Source: Endozoicomonas acroporae
GTDB lineage: Bacteria; Pseudomonadota; Gammaproteobacteria; Pseudomonadales; Endozoicomonadaceae
DNA: 64,000 nt
Assembly: GCF_002864045.1 (NCBI RefSeq)
Contig: NZ_PJPV01000018.1
Span: forward strand, 1-64,000
Direction: 5' to 3'
The position numbers and the translations under genes are program-made. Positions 16,001 to 26,005 of this stretch are shown piece after piece. The notes under the pieces were generated by a model. It was given only the letters and a program-made list of their open reading frames with translations, did not search any database and was not told the DNA's origin. Each line of letters begins with the position of its first letter. The first letter of the stretch is position 1.

Positions 16001-16878
16001 TTGACAACGTTCTCGCCGCAATGGACGCCACCGTCTCCCAGTGACGGTGGCGTCATCACCTCTGACCCGACGGGTAAATGTCTCACGGCAACAAATCCCA
16101 TTTTCTCCAACGCTGGAACCAGAGCACTTACCTGATCATCCAGCCCTGTGTGCATAAAGAGATCGTGTGGTGCTGACTCTGCATCAAACCCGGCCGGGTC
16201 CAACAGGCTGGCAACCCTGCGGGCAATAGCAGAGCCTGAGTCGATCCAGTGAATGTCGGCAGATACCTGCTGCAACGCTGTTCTCAGCAAAGGGAAGTGG
16301 GTACAGCCAAGAACTACCACATCCGGTACCTCTTCTTCGGCAAAAAAAGGGCCAAGAATCCGGTGCAGATCGTGCTCTGAAACCGGCTCGCCCCGAAGGT
16401 GCTGTTCAGCCATCTGTACCAATTCGCTGGAACCCACTCGAATCACCTGACAATCCCCGGCAAAATCATCAATCAGCTGGTCGGTATAGCTGCGGGCAAT
16501 CGTGCCAGGTGTCGCCAGAAGCCCGATGCAGCGTTTTTTTGAGTACTCACTGGCCGTCTTGATGGCTGGCACCACGCCAACAACGGGGAAATCCAGCTCT
16601 TCGCGTACCCTGGGCAGAGAGATGGTACTGGCGGTATTGCAGGCAATAACAGCGAGCGAGGGATCAAACTGTTCGGCTAACGCATTCAGGCAGAGGCTGG
16701 TACGCTCAATCACTTCCTGCTCGGGCTTTGGGCCGTAGGGAAACCCCTGAGTATCGGAACAGTAAACCACCGGAGCATAAGGTAAAGCCTGCTTTATTTC
16801 CTGATAGATACTGAGGCCGCCGACACCGGAATCGAAAATAACGATCGGCTTTACCTTTTTATTCACGGCTGTTTTCAC
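15976..16878 (-). CDS. murI: glutamate racemase
   Basis: Makes D-glutamate for peptidoglycan. The fold starts at KPIVIFDSGVGGLSIY. The two catalytic cysteines are in IACNTAS and LGCTHFPLL, and VYCSDTQGFPYG is the usual substrate loop. The frame is open back to a TTG at 17004, but this adds about 50 basic residues not found in the family. The GTG at 16878, with GGAA upstream, or the GTG at 16866 gives a normal protein of about 300 residues. The 3' end overlaps the TRAP gene on the opposite strand. Confidence 0.92.
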   Translation of the reverse strand: MKTAVNKKVKPIVIFDSGVGGLSIYQEIKQALPYAPVVYCSDTQGFPYGPKPEQEVIERTSLCLNALAEQFDPSLAVIACNTASTISLPRVREELDFPVVGVVPAIKTASEYSKKRCIGLLATPGTIARSYTDQLIDDFAGDCQVIRVGSSELVQMAEQHLRGEPVSEHDLHRILGPFFAEEEVPDVVVLGCTHFPLLRTALQQVSADIHWIDSGSAIARRVASLLDPAGFDAESAPHDLFMHTGLDDQVSALVPALEKMGFVAVRHLPVGSEVMTPPSLGDGGVHCGENVVNYSKERAS

Positions 16879-17150
16879 AAGATGTTTCCACAAAAATGGT
16901 TTATTTAGCTTTTGACCATCAACAGAGTGATGAAGTTTCTCCAACCGCCATTGATGACGCAATAAGCGTTGTTTCCCATTAATAGTAAGTCTGTGAGACG
17001 GCAACCTGAAGGTAATGCATTATCTTTGGTCATATGTCGCCCTGCAACCAGCCTGCACCCGGACAACTCTGCGGGTGTGGGAGAGAAAAGCAAAAGGATG
17101 GGGGGAGGGGAAGCCCCCAAAGAGGCTTAAGACGCGATAACTAACGTCTG

Positions 17151-18134
17151 TCATTTAGCCAGAGACTGAAGCAGTTGAAGATCCTTATCAATTTGTACTG
17201 CCATTGCTCCGAGTGTGGTGATGTCAAGTCTATCCTGGCTGAAGACCGGTTCAGGATTCTGGATACCATCACCCATTTTTTCCGCTTTTTGCTCACCCTC
17301 CATACGGTTTATAACCGGCCTCATATTCAAGAGTTTTGGCTCAAGCTCGTTCTGATGAGCCAAAATAGCCTCCCCTAATTGATCCCTTACATCCTGGGGC
17401 ATCTTGCTGAGGATATCTTCGCAACCAATGAGGCTGCCGCCGTGTTGCAAAAAGGCTTTTGCCGCCTCATAGTTGCCGGAGCTTAACGCATAATGAACGG
17501 GTGTACCTGAATGACACCACCAGCCTGCCTCATTTAACTCGCCCTTGTGGAGACTATCTTCGATATAGTCGCTCATAGCAGCATCCTGAAATACCGGGAC
17601 CGTATAGAAACTTCTGGGAGCGATTTTATCGGCGGTGCACAGCGCGGCAATCATCTCAGGACTGCCAGATTCTGCCAGGGCATAAAGCAGGGGCTTATTG
17701 TTGACTGACAGTTGCTGTATAGGTTCGAGCAACAACTTTAATTCTGATTGCCGATTATTTTCCACACATCTTTGATTATGTGCTATCACTTCATCCTTCA
17801 TCGCCTCAAGATGTTTGTTAAAATCCTCGACATTATTTTCCTTCAATACCTTGGAGATATCTGCCGCCCTGGCGGACTGACCGCATATCATGTTATTGAT
17901 GCCGCTGGCGATCCCTGAGAGTGCTTTGGTAATAGTCCAGCTGCTTTTATCACTGTGGACCGATCCACCGACTCTCGGAACATGCTGTTGACTGGGGGCC
18001 GCACTTATTGTTCTCCCATTCCAACTGCCCTCTTTGCCGATTTTTCCGGATTTTTCGGGAAATTCGCCTCCTTGTTCAGGGATTTTTATTGGGGCATTCC
18101 CGGGTTTATGTAGTCCATTGGTGCCGCAGGTCAT
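17151..18134 (-). CDS. ankyrin-like hypothetical protein
   Basis: A 327-residue protein without signal peptide. Residues 1-60 are polar and rich in Gly/Pro/Lys. There is a helical middle region (KVLKENNVEDFNKHLEAMK). Two degenerate ankyrin-like units follow: NKPLLYALAESGSPEMIAALC and GTPVHYALSSGNYEAAKAFL. The C-terminal 80 residues are helical. The ATG at 18134 has AAGGA upstream and is preferred over TTG 18140. No enzyme motif is seen. Its content resembles the host-directed ankyrin proteins of symbionts; the role is unknown. Confidence 0.7.
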   Translation of the reverse strand: MTCGTNGLHKPGNAPIKIPEQGGEFPEKSGKIGKEGSWNGRTISAAPSQQHVPRVGGSVHSDKSSWTITKALSGIASGINNMICGQSARAADISKVLKENNVEDFNKHLEAMKDEVIAHNQRCVENNRQSELKLLLEPIQQLSVNNKPLLYALAESGSPEMIAALCTADKIAPRSFYTVPVFQDAAMSDYIEDSLHKGELNEAGWWCHSGTPVHYALSSGNYEAAKAFLQHGGSLIGCEDILSKMPQDVRDQLGEAILAHQNELEPKLLNMRPVINRMEGEQKAEKMGDGIQNPEPVFSQDRLDITTLGAMAVQIDKDLQLLQSLAK

Positions 18135-18310
18135 AATCAAATCCTTTTTTAATCAATCCTCGATTAACTTTAGCTAAAGTGTGATTCCGTTTCTGTTACT
18201 GGTAAATCCATATCCCTTCGAGCCCTGTAAACCATTGAAAAAGAGCAATGGAAATTCTCTCTTTTCCGTAGTACATAAGCAGCCTTGAATCCTGTCACCG
18301 GAGTAACGCT

Positions 18311-19219
18311 ATGAATCACAGAGCTTTTCAGGATCAACTGGCTCAGTTCCCGGCTAATGCTGCGGATATCCTGCAACAGTTGATTCACCAGCAGGGCCGC
18401 CTTGAGCCAGAGCAAGTGAATGAGCTTCAGGGATTAATGGAGGTGCCATCGGAGCATCTTCTCAAAGCACTGCTTCCTCTCGCTGCCGCCATGAGCACCT
18501 GCCCGATCTCAAATTTTTCCGTAGGGGCGGTTGTTGAAGGCTTTCGACCGGAAGGACAAGGGCCGGTCTATCTGGGTGCAAACCTTGAAATAGCCGGGCA
18601 GCCTCTGAAAATGGCCATTCACGCCGAGCAGGCAGCGATCTGCAATGCCTGGCACCAGGGAGAAACCCGGCTGCGCCGTCTGATGGTCAATGAAGCCCCC
18701 TGTGGGCACTGCCGACAGTTTATGAACGAACTGAACGGGATCGACCAGGTGGATATTCTGGTCAGTCAGCTCAATAGTGACCAGCAGCGCCACTATAGGA
18801 TCTCAACCCTGCTACCAGACGCCTTTGGCCCCGGCGATCTGAAGCAAGACACTCGACTGATGAGCCCGTCGCTGCTCTCCTTCGAGAGCCCGGACCCTGC
18901 TGATAAGCTGGTCAATGCAGCAACAGAAGCGGCCCGCCGGAGTTATGCGCCTTATTCTGGCTGTCACTCAGGCGTTGCTCTTCTTATAGATAATGGAGAT
19001 ATAATTTCCGGTAGATATGCTGAAAACGTAGCCTTCAACCCGGGAATGACCGCCGTAGAGGCTGCCCTGGTTAATCTCCGCCTATCCAGCCTGACCAAGG
19101 CACCGGGTAAGATTATTGACGCTGTTATGGTTGAAAACCAGGCCTCTATCTCTCATAAGGCCATGGCAGATTCAATCATTAGTCACACAGGAACAGAATT
19201 ACGCTATTTCGTTGTATAA
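18311..19219 (+). CDS. cdd: cytidine deaminase
   Basis: Zinc enzyme that deaminates cytidine and deoxycytidine to uridine forms in pyrimidine salvage. The catalytic site is HAEQ (His104, Glu106) and PCGHC (Cys131, Cys134). At 302 residues it is the long E. coli-type dimeric form with a second, inactive deaminase domain; RRSYAPYSGCHSGVALL marks its start near residue 213. GGAG precedes the ATG. It is followed 35 bases later by a small basic protein gene. Confidence 0.95.
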   Translation: MNHRAFQDQLAQFPANAADILQQLIHQQGRLEPEQVNELQGLMEVPSEHLLKALLPLAAAMSTCPISNFSVGAVVEGFRPEGQGPVYLGANLEIAGQPLKMAIHAEQAAICNAWHQGETRLRRLMVNEAPCGHCRQFMNELNGIDQVDILVSQLNSDQQRHYRISTLLPDAFGPGDLKQDTRLMSPSLLSFESPDPADKLVNAATEAARRSYAPYSGCHSGVALLIDNGDIISGRYAENVAFNPGMTAVEAALVNLRLSSLTKAPGKIIDAVMVENQASISHKAMADSIISHTGTELRYFVV

Positions 19220-19240
19220 ACTTATAGGAACTCATTGAGC

Positions 19241-19247
19241 AAGGAGG
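19241..19247 (+). promoter_or_regulatory. strong ribosome site fixing a GTG start
   Basis: AAGGAGG lies 7 bases upstream of the GTG at 19255. It decides the start of the small basic protein and argues against the overlapping frame beginning at 19274. Confidence 0.75.
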
Positions 19248-19254
19248 CCAGATT

Positions 19255-19518
19255 GTGAGTTCCGGTTACAGAATTGATTCATCATCCTCTCCCCATCTTG
19301 ACTACGGCCAGGGCAATGGCGACAGTACGGGTCACAATGACAGCAATGCAAATCCTTCCTCTACAGACCACAAGTCTTACATTGACCGCTCAGGCTCAAG
19401 AAAGGGTCGGGATAAATCTCTGGAAATGCGTAAGGCCCGTAAAAAAAACCGGCGCAAAAAGAAAAAAATCTCTGAGAGAAATACCAAAGAGTTTAATGAT
19501 GGCCAGACCGATGAGTGA
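19255..19518 (+). CDS. small protein with acidic/Ser-Asn N-terminus and Lys/Arg-rich tail
   Basis: An 87-residue, fully polar, probably disordered protein. The first half is rich in Ser, Asn, Asp and Gly; residues 49-75 are a dense basic tract including RKKNRRKKKK. The GTG start has an excellent ribosome site. No domain is recognised. The basic tract could bind nucleic acid, or act as a nuclear-localisation-like signal if the protein were secreted; both are speculation. It lies just after cdd and may share its transcript. Confidence 0.55.
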   Translation: MSSGYRIDSSSSPHLDYGQGNGDSTGHNDSNANPSSTDHKSYIDRSGSRKGRDKSLEMRKARKKNRRKKKKISERNTKEFNDGQTDE

Positions 19519-19705
19519 AGGCCATCACCAGACTGCAGTTAACGTTCTTTCTCAATAATCCCTTCTCAGCCAATAGCATCTTCCCCCGAAGGGTGCCCCC
19601 GGACACTTCATTTGACTAATTCCATTCCCGGTGAAAAGATCCTGATGAAGATAGATGGTGTGCGCTGCTGCACGGATTTATGACGCTTACATACAATGCT
19701 TGCTT

Positions 19706-20992
19706 ATGAAAAGAACAGACGCACAAAGTGATGACCAGCAACACTACGATGTACTTATTGTCGGCGGAGGTATGGTGGGTGCCACGATTGCCTGTGGCCT
19801 TGGCCAGCAGGGAATAAGGGTTGCCTTATTCGACCACTGTGCGCCATCGCCATTACCAGCGGACGCACTACCTGAACTGCGAGTGTCTGCACTCAGCACT
19901 GCATCGGAGGAAATTCTTCGCCAACTGGGCGCATGGCCACATATGCAGTCCATGCGTATGACACCGTATCGTCGTATGGCAGTGTGGGAAAAACTGCACT
20001 CCCCCTTTGGCAAAGAGATAGATTCAAGAGCCAACCGGGTGATGTTTGACGCCAGGCAGATTCATCACTCGCAGCTGGGTTTTATTGTTGAAAACCGGGT
20101 GACTCAGTCAGGTCTGTTAGAAGCCATCAAATCTTACCCATCCGTCTCTTTTTTCTGCCCGGTCAGTATTCAAACCATTCATACCTCTTCGACGCCCCCG
20201 GTGATTGAGTTGTCCGATGGTCGTCACTTTTCCGGTGATCTTTTAGTGGGGGCTAACGGTGCTAACTCACGGGTTCGCCAGGCTGCCGGGCTGGCCATGA
20301 AGCAACGGGACTATGAGCAGCAATGCTTGGTGGCAACGGTCGAAATTGCGGGCGGTTGTCAGGACATTACCTGGCAGGCCTTTACCCCGACAGGCCCGGA
20401 GGCCTTTTTGCCACTGCCGGATATTAACGGCAGAAGTTACGGATCTATTGTCTGGTATAACCACCCGGAGAAAGTTCGGGAACTGCTGGCACTGTCCGAA
20501 GAGGACTTCATTGAAGCGCTGGTAACCACTTTTCCTGCTGAACTGCCGGATGTTATTGAGCTCCATGAGCGTGGTGCTTTTCCTATTGCCCGCCGCCATG
20601 TTACTGAATATTTTCGCCAGGGTGTCGTTCTTGCCGGCGATGCAGCTCACACGATAAATCCCCTGGCAGGACAGGGGGTAAACCTCGGTTTGCAGGATGC
20701 CGCCTGGCTGATTGAAATTCTGGTGGATGCCTTGAGGGCCGGTGAAAACCCCGGCAGCCCGGAGGTTCTTGCCCGGTATGAACAGGCCAGACGAAGCGAT
20801 AATGCCTTGATGATGAACACCATGGACGCTTTTTACCATACCTTCAGTAATCAGAGTAAGCCGCTGCAGCTTCTGCGAAATCTCGGCCTGACTCTGGCTG
20901 GCAAGCTGTCACCCGCGATCAACCAGGTAATGAAGTACGCCATGGGACTTTCTGGCAAACAGCCCAGGCTGGCTACCGGAAAAAAACTATAA
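19706..20992 (+). CDS. ubiF: UbiF/UbiH-type FAD-dependent ubiquinone hydroxylase
   Basis: Flavin monooxygenase of the ubiquinone pathway, 428 residues. It has an N-terminal Rossmann motif (VLIVGGGMVGATIACGL), the ubiH/coq6 motif region with GANGANSRVR, and the FAD-binding GDAAHTINPLAGQGVNLGLQD. The overall form fits UbiF, which hydroxylates 2-octaprenyl-3-methyl-6-methoxybenzoquinol; UbiH or another paralogue cannot be excluded. The start at 19706 puts the Rossmann fold close to the N-terminus; an upstream start at 19655 adds residues without a family match. Confidence 0.82.
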   Translation: MKRTDAQSDDQQHYDVLIVGGGMVGATIACGLGQQGIRVALFDHCAPSPLPADALPELRVSALSTASEEILRQLGAWPHMQSMRMTPYRRMAVWEKLHSPFGKEIDSRANRVMFDARQIHHSQLGFIVENRVTQSGLLEAIKSYPSVSFFCPVSIQTIHTSSTPPVIELSDGRHFSGDLLVGANGANSRVRQAAGLAMKQRDYEQQCLVATVEIAGGCQDITWQAFTPTGPEAFLPLPDINGRSYGSIVWYNHPEKVRELLALSEEDFIEALVTTFPAELPDVIELHERGAFPIARRHVTEYFRQGVVLAGDAAHTINPLAGQGVNLGLQDAAWLIEILVDALRAGENPGSPEVLARYEQARRSDNALMMNTMDAFYHTFSNQSKPLQLLRNLGLTLAGKLSPAINQVMKYAMGLSGKQPRLATGKKL

Positions 20993-21258
20993 ATCCAACA
21001 TTGGTCTTGTTGTTATGGTTTGCGGTGTGTTCAGCGCCATGATTTCTGACTCTCTGTACTGGCGGCTCATTTACATATCACCGTTAAATTGCCCTGCCCG
21101 GGCAATTGATTATTGTCTGACTTTTGCCGATTAACAGCATTACAAATAAACAAAAATAACACATGAAGACAGCCTCAATTTAAAGCACGCTCATCGTGCT
21201 TCTGCCTTCAGGCTTCCCTGGCAGCAACTGTTATGAAGGATTGATTTCAAGGATGATC

Positions 21259-22719
21259 ATGACTAATAACCTCTTTTTCATCGTCTTAAGTCTGCTGTTT
21301 TTGCTGTCTGGCTGTGATTTTTCCAAGGAATATAACAAGCGGCCAGCTTATGAACAGTTCCAGCCGGGGGAAGATATGCCCGGTGGCACTGCTTCTGTTT
21401 GGGTTTCCGGGTTTAATACCATTGCCAAGCCTTCCGCCAATATGCCGGTATTTAACCGCTTAAACTTCCATAAAGGCAATGCGCTGTTCCGCCAGGACTG
21501 GCAGCCGGAATCCGGGGATGATCTGGCTTCGGATGGGTTAGGGCCTCTGTTTCATACTCCCAGCTGCAGCGGTTGCCATATTCATGATCGAAGAGGCCAT
21601 GCACCAGAAGATGGAGAGGTGACCGATGCATCGGTTCTGGTTCGTCTCAGCATTCCGGCAATCACTGATGAGCAGAAGAAACGCTTGAAAAAATCAGGCG
21701 TGATTCCTGAGCCTACCTACGGTGGACAGCTGCAGGTCAATGCCCTTGAGGGTGTAAAGCCTGAAGGAAAGGTCAGGGTTACCTTTGAATATTTCAAGGT
21801 AGCCTTTGCCGATGGTCATCAGGTTGAGCTTCGAAAACCGATATTCACCATGGAAAACCTTGGCTATGGGCCTTTGGCTGAAAACACCATGATATCCATG
21901 CGGATTACGCCATCAATGATCGGCATCGGCCTGCTGGAAGCCATTTCCGAGAACAGCCTGCTGGCGAATGAAGACCCTGAAGATCAGGATGGTGACGGTA
22001 TTTCAGGCAGAGCCAACCGGGTCTGGGATATCCAGAAGCAGAGAACCTCCATTGGCCGGTTCGGTTGGAAAGCAGGGGTACCGACTCTGCGACAGCAGTC
22101 GGCTGGGGCATTCAACGGGGATATGGGGCTGACCACCAGCCTGTTTCCAGATGAATCCTGTACTGAGTGGCAAAAGGATTGCCTGGAGGCTCCCAGCGGT
22201 GCGGCACCGGATGTGTCTGACTTTGTTCTGGATAAAGTGGTATTTTACAGCCGTAATGTGGGGGTGCCTGTTCGCACCAATGCCAAAAAGCCAGAGGTGC
22301 TAAAGGGCAAGAAATTATTTAATGAAGCGGGTTGTGCGGGCTGTCATCAACCCAGTTTCCGAACGGCCTCCATGGATGTTCAATCGGAAACCGCCATGAC
22401 CGTTATTGAGGAGGAGCAGGCCAATCAACTGATCTGGCCTTACAGTGATTTTCTTCTGCATGATATGGGGGAGGGGCTTGCGGATGGACGCCCGGAGTTT
22501 CTGGCCACTGGGAGAGAATGGCGCACACCGGCGCTCTGGGGTATTGGCCATACCCAGCTTTTGGATCGAAGAACCGGCTTCCTGCATGATGGTCGCGCCA
22601 GAAGCTTAATGGAAGCGATCCTCTGGCATGGCGGGGAAGCCAAACAGTCCCGGGGCAATGTGTTAAAGATGAATGTCCGTGAGCGAAAGGCTCTGGTGGC
22701 TTTTATCGAATCGCTTTGA
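21259..22719 (+). CDS. di-haem oxidoreductase-family lipoprotein (DUF1111/DHOR)
   Basis: Exported c-type cytochrome-like protein of 486 residues. A short signal segment ends in LLSGC (lipidation Cys). Two haem-c motifs are present: CSGCH near residue 102 and CAGCH near residue 360. The conserved family ends DGDGISGRANRVWD, FGWKAG and FLHDGRARSLMEAILWHGGEA are all visible. These proteins are annotated as putative thiol oxidoreductases or peroxidases; the physiological reaction is not established. The ATG at 21259 has AAGGA upstream. It stands alone between ubiF and parC. Confidence 0.85.
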   Translation: MTNNLFFIVLSLLFLLSGCDFSKEYNKRPAYEQFQPGEDMPGGTASVWVSGFNTIAKPSANMPVFNRLNFHKGNALFRQDWQPESGDDLASDGLGPLFHTPSCSGCHIHDRRGHAPEDGEVTDASVLVRLSIPAITDEQKKRLKKSGVIPEPTYGGQLQVNALEGVKPEGKVRVTFEYFKVAFADGHQVELRKPIFTMENLGYGPLAENTMISMRITPSMIGIGLLEAISENSLLANEDPEDQDGDGISGRANRVWDIQKQRTSIGRFGWKAGVPTLRQQSAGAFNGDMGLTTSLFPDESCTEWQKDCLEAPSGAAPDVSDFVLDKVVFYSRNVGVPVRTNAKKPEVLKGKKLFNEAGCAGCHQPSFRTASMDVQSETAMTVIEEEQANQLIWPYSDFLLHDMGEGLADGRPEFLATGREWRTPALWGIGHTQLLDRRTGFLHDGRARSLMEAILWHGGEAKQSRGNVLKMNVRERKALVAFIESL

Positions 22720-22834
22720 TTTCTGCCAATGTGGTTAAAAAAATCTTATTGTTATACCACCATAACTTTTAGAACAAGAAAGATACTTGTTATCATGACG
22801 GATTTATTATCAGAGTCCTGAAACAGGTTTAAGC

Positions 22835-25090
22835 ATGGCGGAGCAGATCCTTATTGGCGACGATGGAGTTGAGCGTCAGTCCCTGAGAGCGTATACCGAA
22901 AACGCGTACCTGAATTACTCCATGTACGTCATCCTGGATCGTGCCCTGCCCCATATAGGGGATGGCCTCAAACCTGTCCAGAGACGCATTATCTATGCAA
23001 TGAGCGAACTTGGCTTGAAAAATACCGCCAAGTTCAAGAAGTCTGCCCGTACTGTGGGTGATGTGCTCGGTAAGTTTCATCCCCACGGAGACAGCGCCTG
23101 CTACGAAGCCATGGTGTTGATGGCACAACCTTTTTCCTATCGCTACCCACTGGTGGATGGACAGGGTAACTGGGGCTCGCCTGATGACCCTAAATCCTTT
23201 GCCGCCATGCGTTATACCGAGTCACGCCTCACTAAATATGCTGACTCATTACTGGGAGAGCTTGGCCAGGGCACAGTGGACTGGGTGCCAAACTTTGACG
23301 GAACACTGGAAGAGCCATCCATACTGCCAGCGCGCTTACCCAACCTTTTGCTGAATGGCACCACCGGTATTGCTGTTGGTATGGCAACCGACATTCCACC
23401 GCACAATCTGCGTGAAGTGGCCAACGCCTGTATTCACCTGCTGGAGAACCCCAGGGCAGGGGTTGCCGAACTTTGTGAGCATATTCACGGGCCTGATTTT
23501 CCAACGGAAGCTGAGCTGATTACCCCTCGGTCTGACCTGATCAAAATGTACGAGTCGGGCAGGGGCTCTTTACGAATGCGCGCGGTCTACCAGCAGGAAA
23601 GTGGTGATATTGTGGTGACGGCCCTGCCACACCAGGCATCCGGAGCGAAGGTTCTGGAACAAATCGCAGCACAGATGCAGGCCAAAAAGCTGCCAATGGT
23701 CGCTGACCTGCGGGATGAATCCGACCATGAAAATCCGACTCGTCTGGTGATCGTTCCCAAGTCTAACCGGGTAGATACCGACAGCCTGATGAACCACCTG
23801 TTCGCCACCACTGACCTGGAAAAAACCTACCGGGTTAATATGAACATGATCGGTGTTGATGGACGCCCCCAGGTTAAGGCCCTCGACAAAATGCTGGGCG
23901 AGTGGCTTACCTGGCGCAGTGAAACGGTACGTCGTCGTCTACAACACCGGCTGGATAAAGTGCTCAGCAGACTTCATATTCTTGAAGGTTTGATGATCGC
24001 CTTTTTGAATATTGATGAAATTATCGAAATCATCCGTACAGAAGATAAACCCAAAGCTATTCTTATGGAGCGCTTTGGGCTTTCTGACATTCAGGCTGAA
24101 GCCATCCTTGATCTCAAATTGCGACATCTGGCCAAACTCGAAGAAGTAAAGATTCGTGCAGAGCAGGACGACCTGGAGCGGGAGCGTAATTCACTTGAGT
24201 TGACCTTGGGATCAGAAAAACGTCTTAAGACGCTTATAAAAAAAGAGCTCAAAGCGGATGCTGAAAGTTTTGGCGACGATCGTCGCTCTCCCATCGTCGT
24301 AAGATCTGAAGCCCAGGCATTATCACAATCAGATTTGATGATTTCTGAATCTGTCACCATCGTACTGTCCAATAAAGGCTGGGTACGTTGCGCCAAAGGT
24401 CATGATGTTGATCCGTTGACGCTTAATTACAAATCTGGCGACGGCTATCGTTTATCTGCAAAAGGGCGGAGCAATCAGACTTCAGTATTTCTCGATTCTA
24501 CCGGGCGAGCCTACTCCGTTCTGACCCATACGCTGCCTTCGGCAAGAGGGCAGGGTGAACCATTAACCGGACGAGTCAACCCTCCCTCCGGCGCAACCTT
24601 TGAAGGTTTGTGTGTTGGTGACGCCAGTGATTGTTATCTGCTGGCCAGTGATGCGGGTTATGGTTTTATTGCACAATTCTCCGATATGGTCAGTAAAAAC
24701 AAGGCCGGAAAAACCCTGCTGACACTGCCCAAAAATGCCCATGTACTGACGCCAATACCCGTAAGCGGCAACAACCCGATGCTGGCCGCCATCACCAATG
24801 AAGGGCGAATGTTGGTATTCCCATTGCAGGACCTTCCCAAGCTTGGCAGGGGGAAAGGCAATAAAATTATTAATATTGCCTCTGCCCGTGCAGCCGAGAG
24901 AAATGAGCTGATGACTCAGCTTGCCATCATCAATGACGGTGATGCGCTGACACTCTTTGCCGGCAAACGCCATGTTACTTTAAAAGCCACCGACCTTGAG
25001 CATTATCGTGGCGAGCGGGGAAGACGTGGCAACAAGCTTCCCAGGGGCTTTCAGAAAGTGGATAAGGTTGAAGTGATTTCTGCAGGGTAA
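22835..25090 (+). CDS. parC: DNA topoisomerase IV subunit A
   Basis: Catalytic breakage-reunion subunit that decatenates daughter chromosomes with ParE. It starts [17 protein letters not shown]. The quinolone-resistance region [13 protein letters not shown] has the susceptible-type Ser and Glu. The active tyrosine is in [10 protein letters not shown]. The 751 residues match E. coli ParC (752), and the C-terminal beta-pinwheel is the shorter ParC type. parE is not in the window. Confidence 0.97.
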   Translation: MAEQILIGDDGVERQSLRAYTENAYLNYSMYVILDRALPHIGDGLKPVQRRIIYAMSELGLKNTAKFKKSARTVGDVLGKFHPHGDSACYEAMVLMAQPFSYRYPLVDGQGNWGSPDDPKSFAAMRYTESRLTKYADSLLGELGQGTVDWVPNFDGTLEEPSILPARLPNLLLNGTTGIAVGMATDIPPHNLREVANACIHLLENPRAGVAELCEHIHGPDFPTEAELITPRSDLIKMYESGRGSLRMRAVYQQESGDIVVTALPHQASGAKVLEQIAAQMQAKKLPMVADLRDESDHENPTRLVIVPKSNRVDTDSLMNHLFATTDLEKTYRVNMNMIGVDGRPQVKALDKMLGEWLTWRSETVRRRLQHRLDKVLSRLHILEGLMIAFLNIDEIIEIIRTEDKPKAILMERFGLSDIQAEAILDLKLRHLAKLEEVKIRAEQDDLERERNSLELTLGSEKRLKTLIKKELKADAESFGDDRRSPIVVRSEAQALSQSDLMISESVTIVLSNKGWVRCAKGHDVDPLTLNYKSGDGYRLSAKGRSNQTSVFLDSTGRAYSVLTHTLPSARGQGEPLTGRVNPPSGATFEGLCVGDASDCYLLASDAGYGFIAQFSDMVSKNKAGKTLLTLPKNAHVLTPIPVSGNNPMLAAITNEGRMLVFPLQDLPKLGRGKGNKIINIASARAAERNELMTQLAIINDGDALTLFAGKRHVTLKATDLEHYRGERGRRGNKLPRGFQKVDKVEVISAG

Positions 25091-25099
25091 CCTGCAGAA
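25078..25099 (+). terminator. perfect hairpin enclosing the parC stop codon
   Basis: TTCTGCAGG (25078-25086) and CCTGCAGAA (25091-25099) form a 9-base stem. The loop GTAA carries the parC TAA. A second hairpin follows at 25115-25143. Confidence 0.55.
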
Positions 25100-25114
25100 T
25101 GATTAAGCGTCTTT

Positions 25115-25143
25115 TCGGATAAGCCTTTCAAGGCTTATTCCGA
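25115..25143 (+). terminator. terminator-like hairpin after parC
   Basis: TCGGATAAGCCTT (25115-25127) pairs with AAGGCTTATTCCGA (25130-25143) with one bulged T and a two-base loop. The following sequence has no long T-run. Confidence 0.55.
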
Positions 25144-25198
25144 TGAACTTCCCCCATGGAAAAATGTGATGACTAAAAGAGCATTATAAAAGTTTGTT

Positions 25199-25846
25199 TT
25201 AGTTATTGATTCCACAGCCACCCAGTATCATCTGGCAGACACTTTCGGTATAGGCTTCCACGTCCTCGGCATCCAGGTCCTCTTTACCAAGAACAGAAGC
25301 AACCTGGGGACCATAGTCGACGTAGTATTGAGTCGTTGCCCAGATGGTAAATAACAGATGAACGGGGTCAACCGGTCTCATCTTACCCTGGGCAATCCAA
25401 CCATTAATAACCTCGGATTTTTCCTGAATCCAGTCATTAAAAGGCTGCAAATGCTCTTTAATATGCTGCCCTCCATGCAGTATTTCACTACTGAATATGC
25501 GGGATGCATTTGAATGAGCCAGCACATATTTCATTTTGGCCCGGATAAATTGTCTTAATGATGTTTCAGGATCATCATCTGGGTTGAGGCCACTGAAAAC
25601 AGACTGCCATAGCTCCATGATGTGATTGAGCACCGCACCGTATAGCTCAACCTTACTATTGAAATAGTAGTGCACATTCGCTTTTGGCAAGCCAGCCCGG
25701 TGGGCAATATCGCGAATAGACGCTCCCTTAAATCCGCTGGCGACAAACTCATCTTCTGCGGCTTGAAGAATAATTTGAATGTTTTTCTGCCGGACCCGAC
25801 TATTTTTTAATCCTGCCTGATCTGTTTTTGAGGGTGATGGTTGCAT
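25199..25846 (-). CDS. TetR-family transcriptional regulator, RutR-like
   Basis: DNA-binding repressor-type protein. The N-terminal helix-turn-helix is typical (AAEDEFVASGFKGASIRDIA...GLPKANVHYYFNSK). The C-terminal half (HGGQHIKEHLQPF, TIWATTQYYVDYG) matches the RutR/YcdC ligand domain, known to sense uracil and thymine in E. coli. The start at 25846 gives 215 residues. The ATG at 25867 is less likely because a TATAAT at 25870-25875 would then leave no leader. No pyrimidine-degradation genes are adjacent, so the target is unknown. Confidence 0.85.
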   Translation of the reverse strand: MQPSPSKTDQAGLKNSRVRQKNIQIILQAAEDEFVASGFKGASIRDIAHRAGLPKANVHYYFNSKVELYGAVLNHIMELWQSVFSGLNPDDDPETSLRQFIRAKMKYVLAHSNASRIFSSEILHGGQHIKEHLQPFNDWIQEKSEVINGWIAQGKMRPVDPVHLLFTIWATTQYYVDYGPQVASVLGKEDLDAEDVEAYTESVCQMILGGCGINN

Positions 25847-25869
25847 ACTGAATACCGTACCTTGCATTG

Positions 25870-25875
25870 ATTATA
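25870..25875 (-). promoter_or_regulatory. -10 element for the TetR-family gene
   Basis: TATAAT on the minus strand, about 24 bases upstream of the preferred start codon. The -35 hexamer is not clear. Confidence 0.4.
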
Positions 25876-25922
25876 CTCGATTTGAATATAGACAAGGGAC
25901 GGGCTTTTTCCACGGCTTAATA

Positions 25923-25961
25923 AAAAACGACAGTAATCAAATAAAAAATACTGTCGTTTTT
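25923..25961 (-). terminator. rho-independent terminator of the ubiD-fre unit
   Basis: AAAAACGACAGTA (25923-25935) and TACTGTCGTTTTT (25949-25961) form a perfect 13-base stem with a 13-base loop. Read on the minus strand it lies 45 bases after the fre stop and ends in a T-run. Confidence 0.85.
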
Positions 25962-26005
25962 ATTAAACTATGTGAATTATCTACTGTCGATATGATTAAG
26001 CCTTA

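Noticed and set aside
15976-17004. Glutamate racemase with a long N-terminal extension starting at 17004
   Set aside because: The extra residues are basic, unlike the family, and need a TTG start; GTG starts at 16878 or 16866 give a normal protein.
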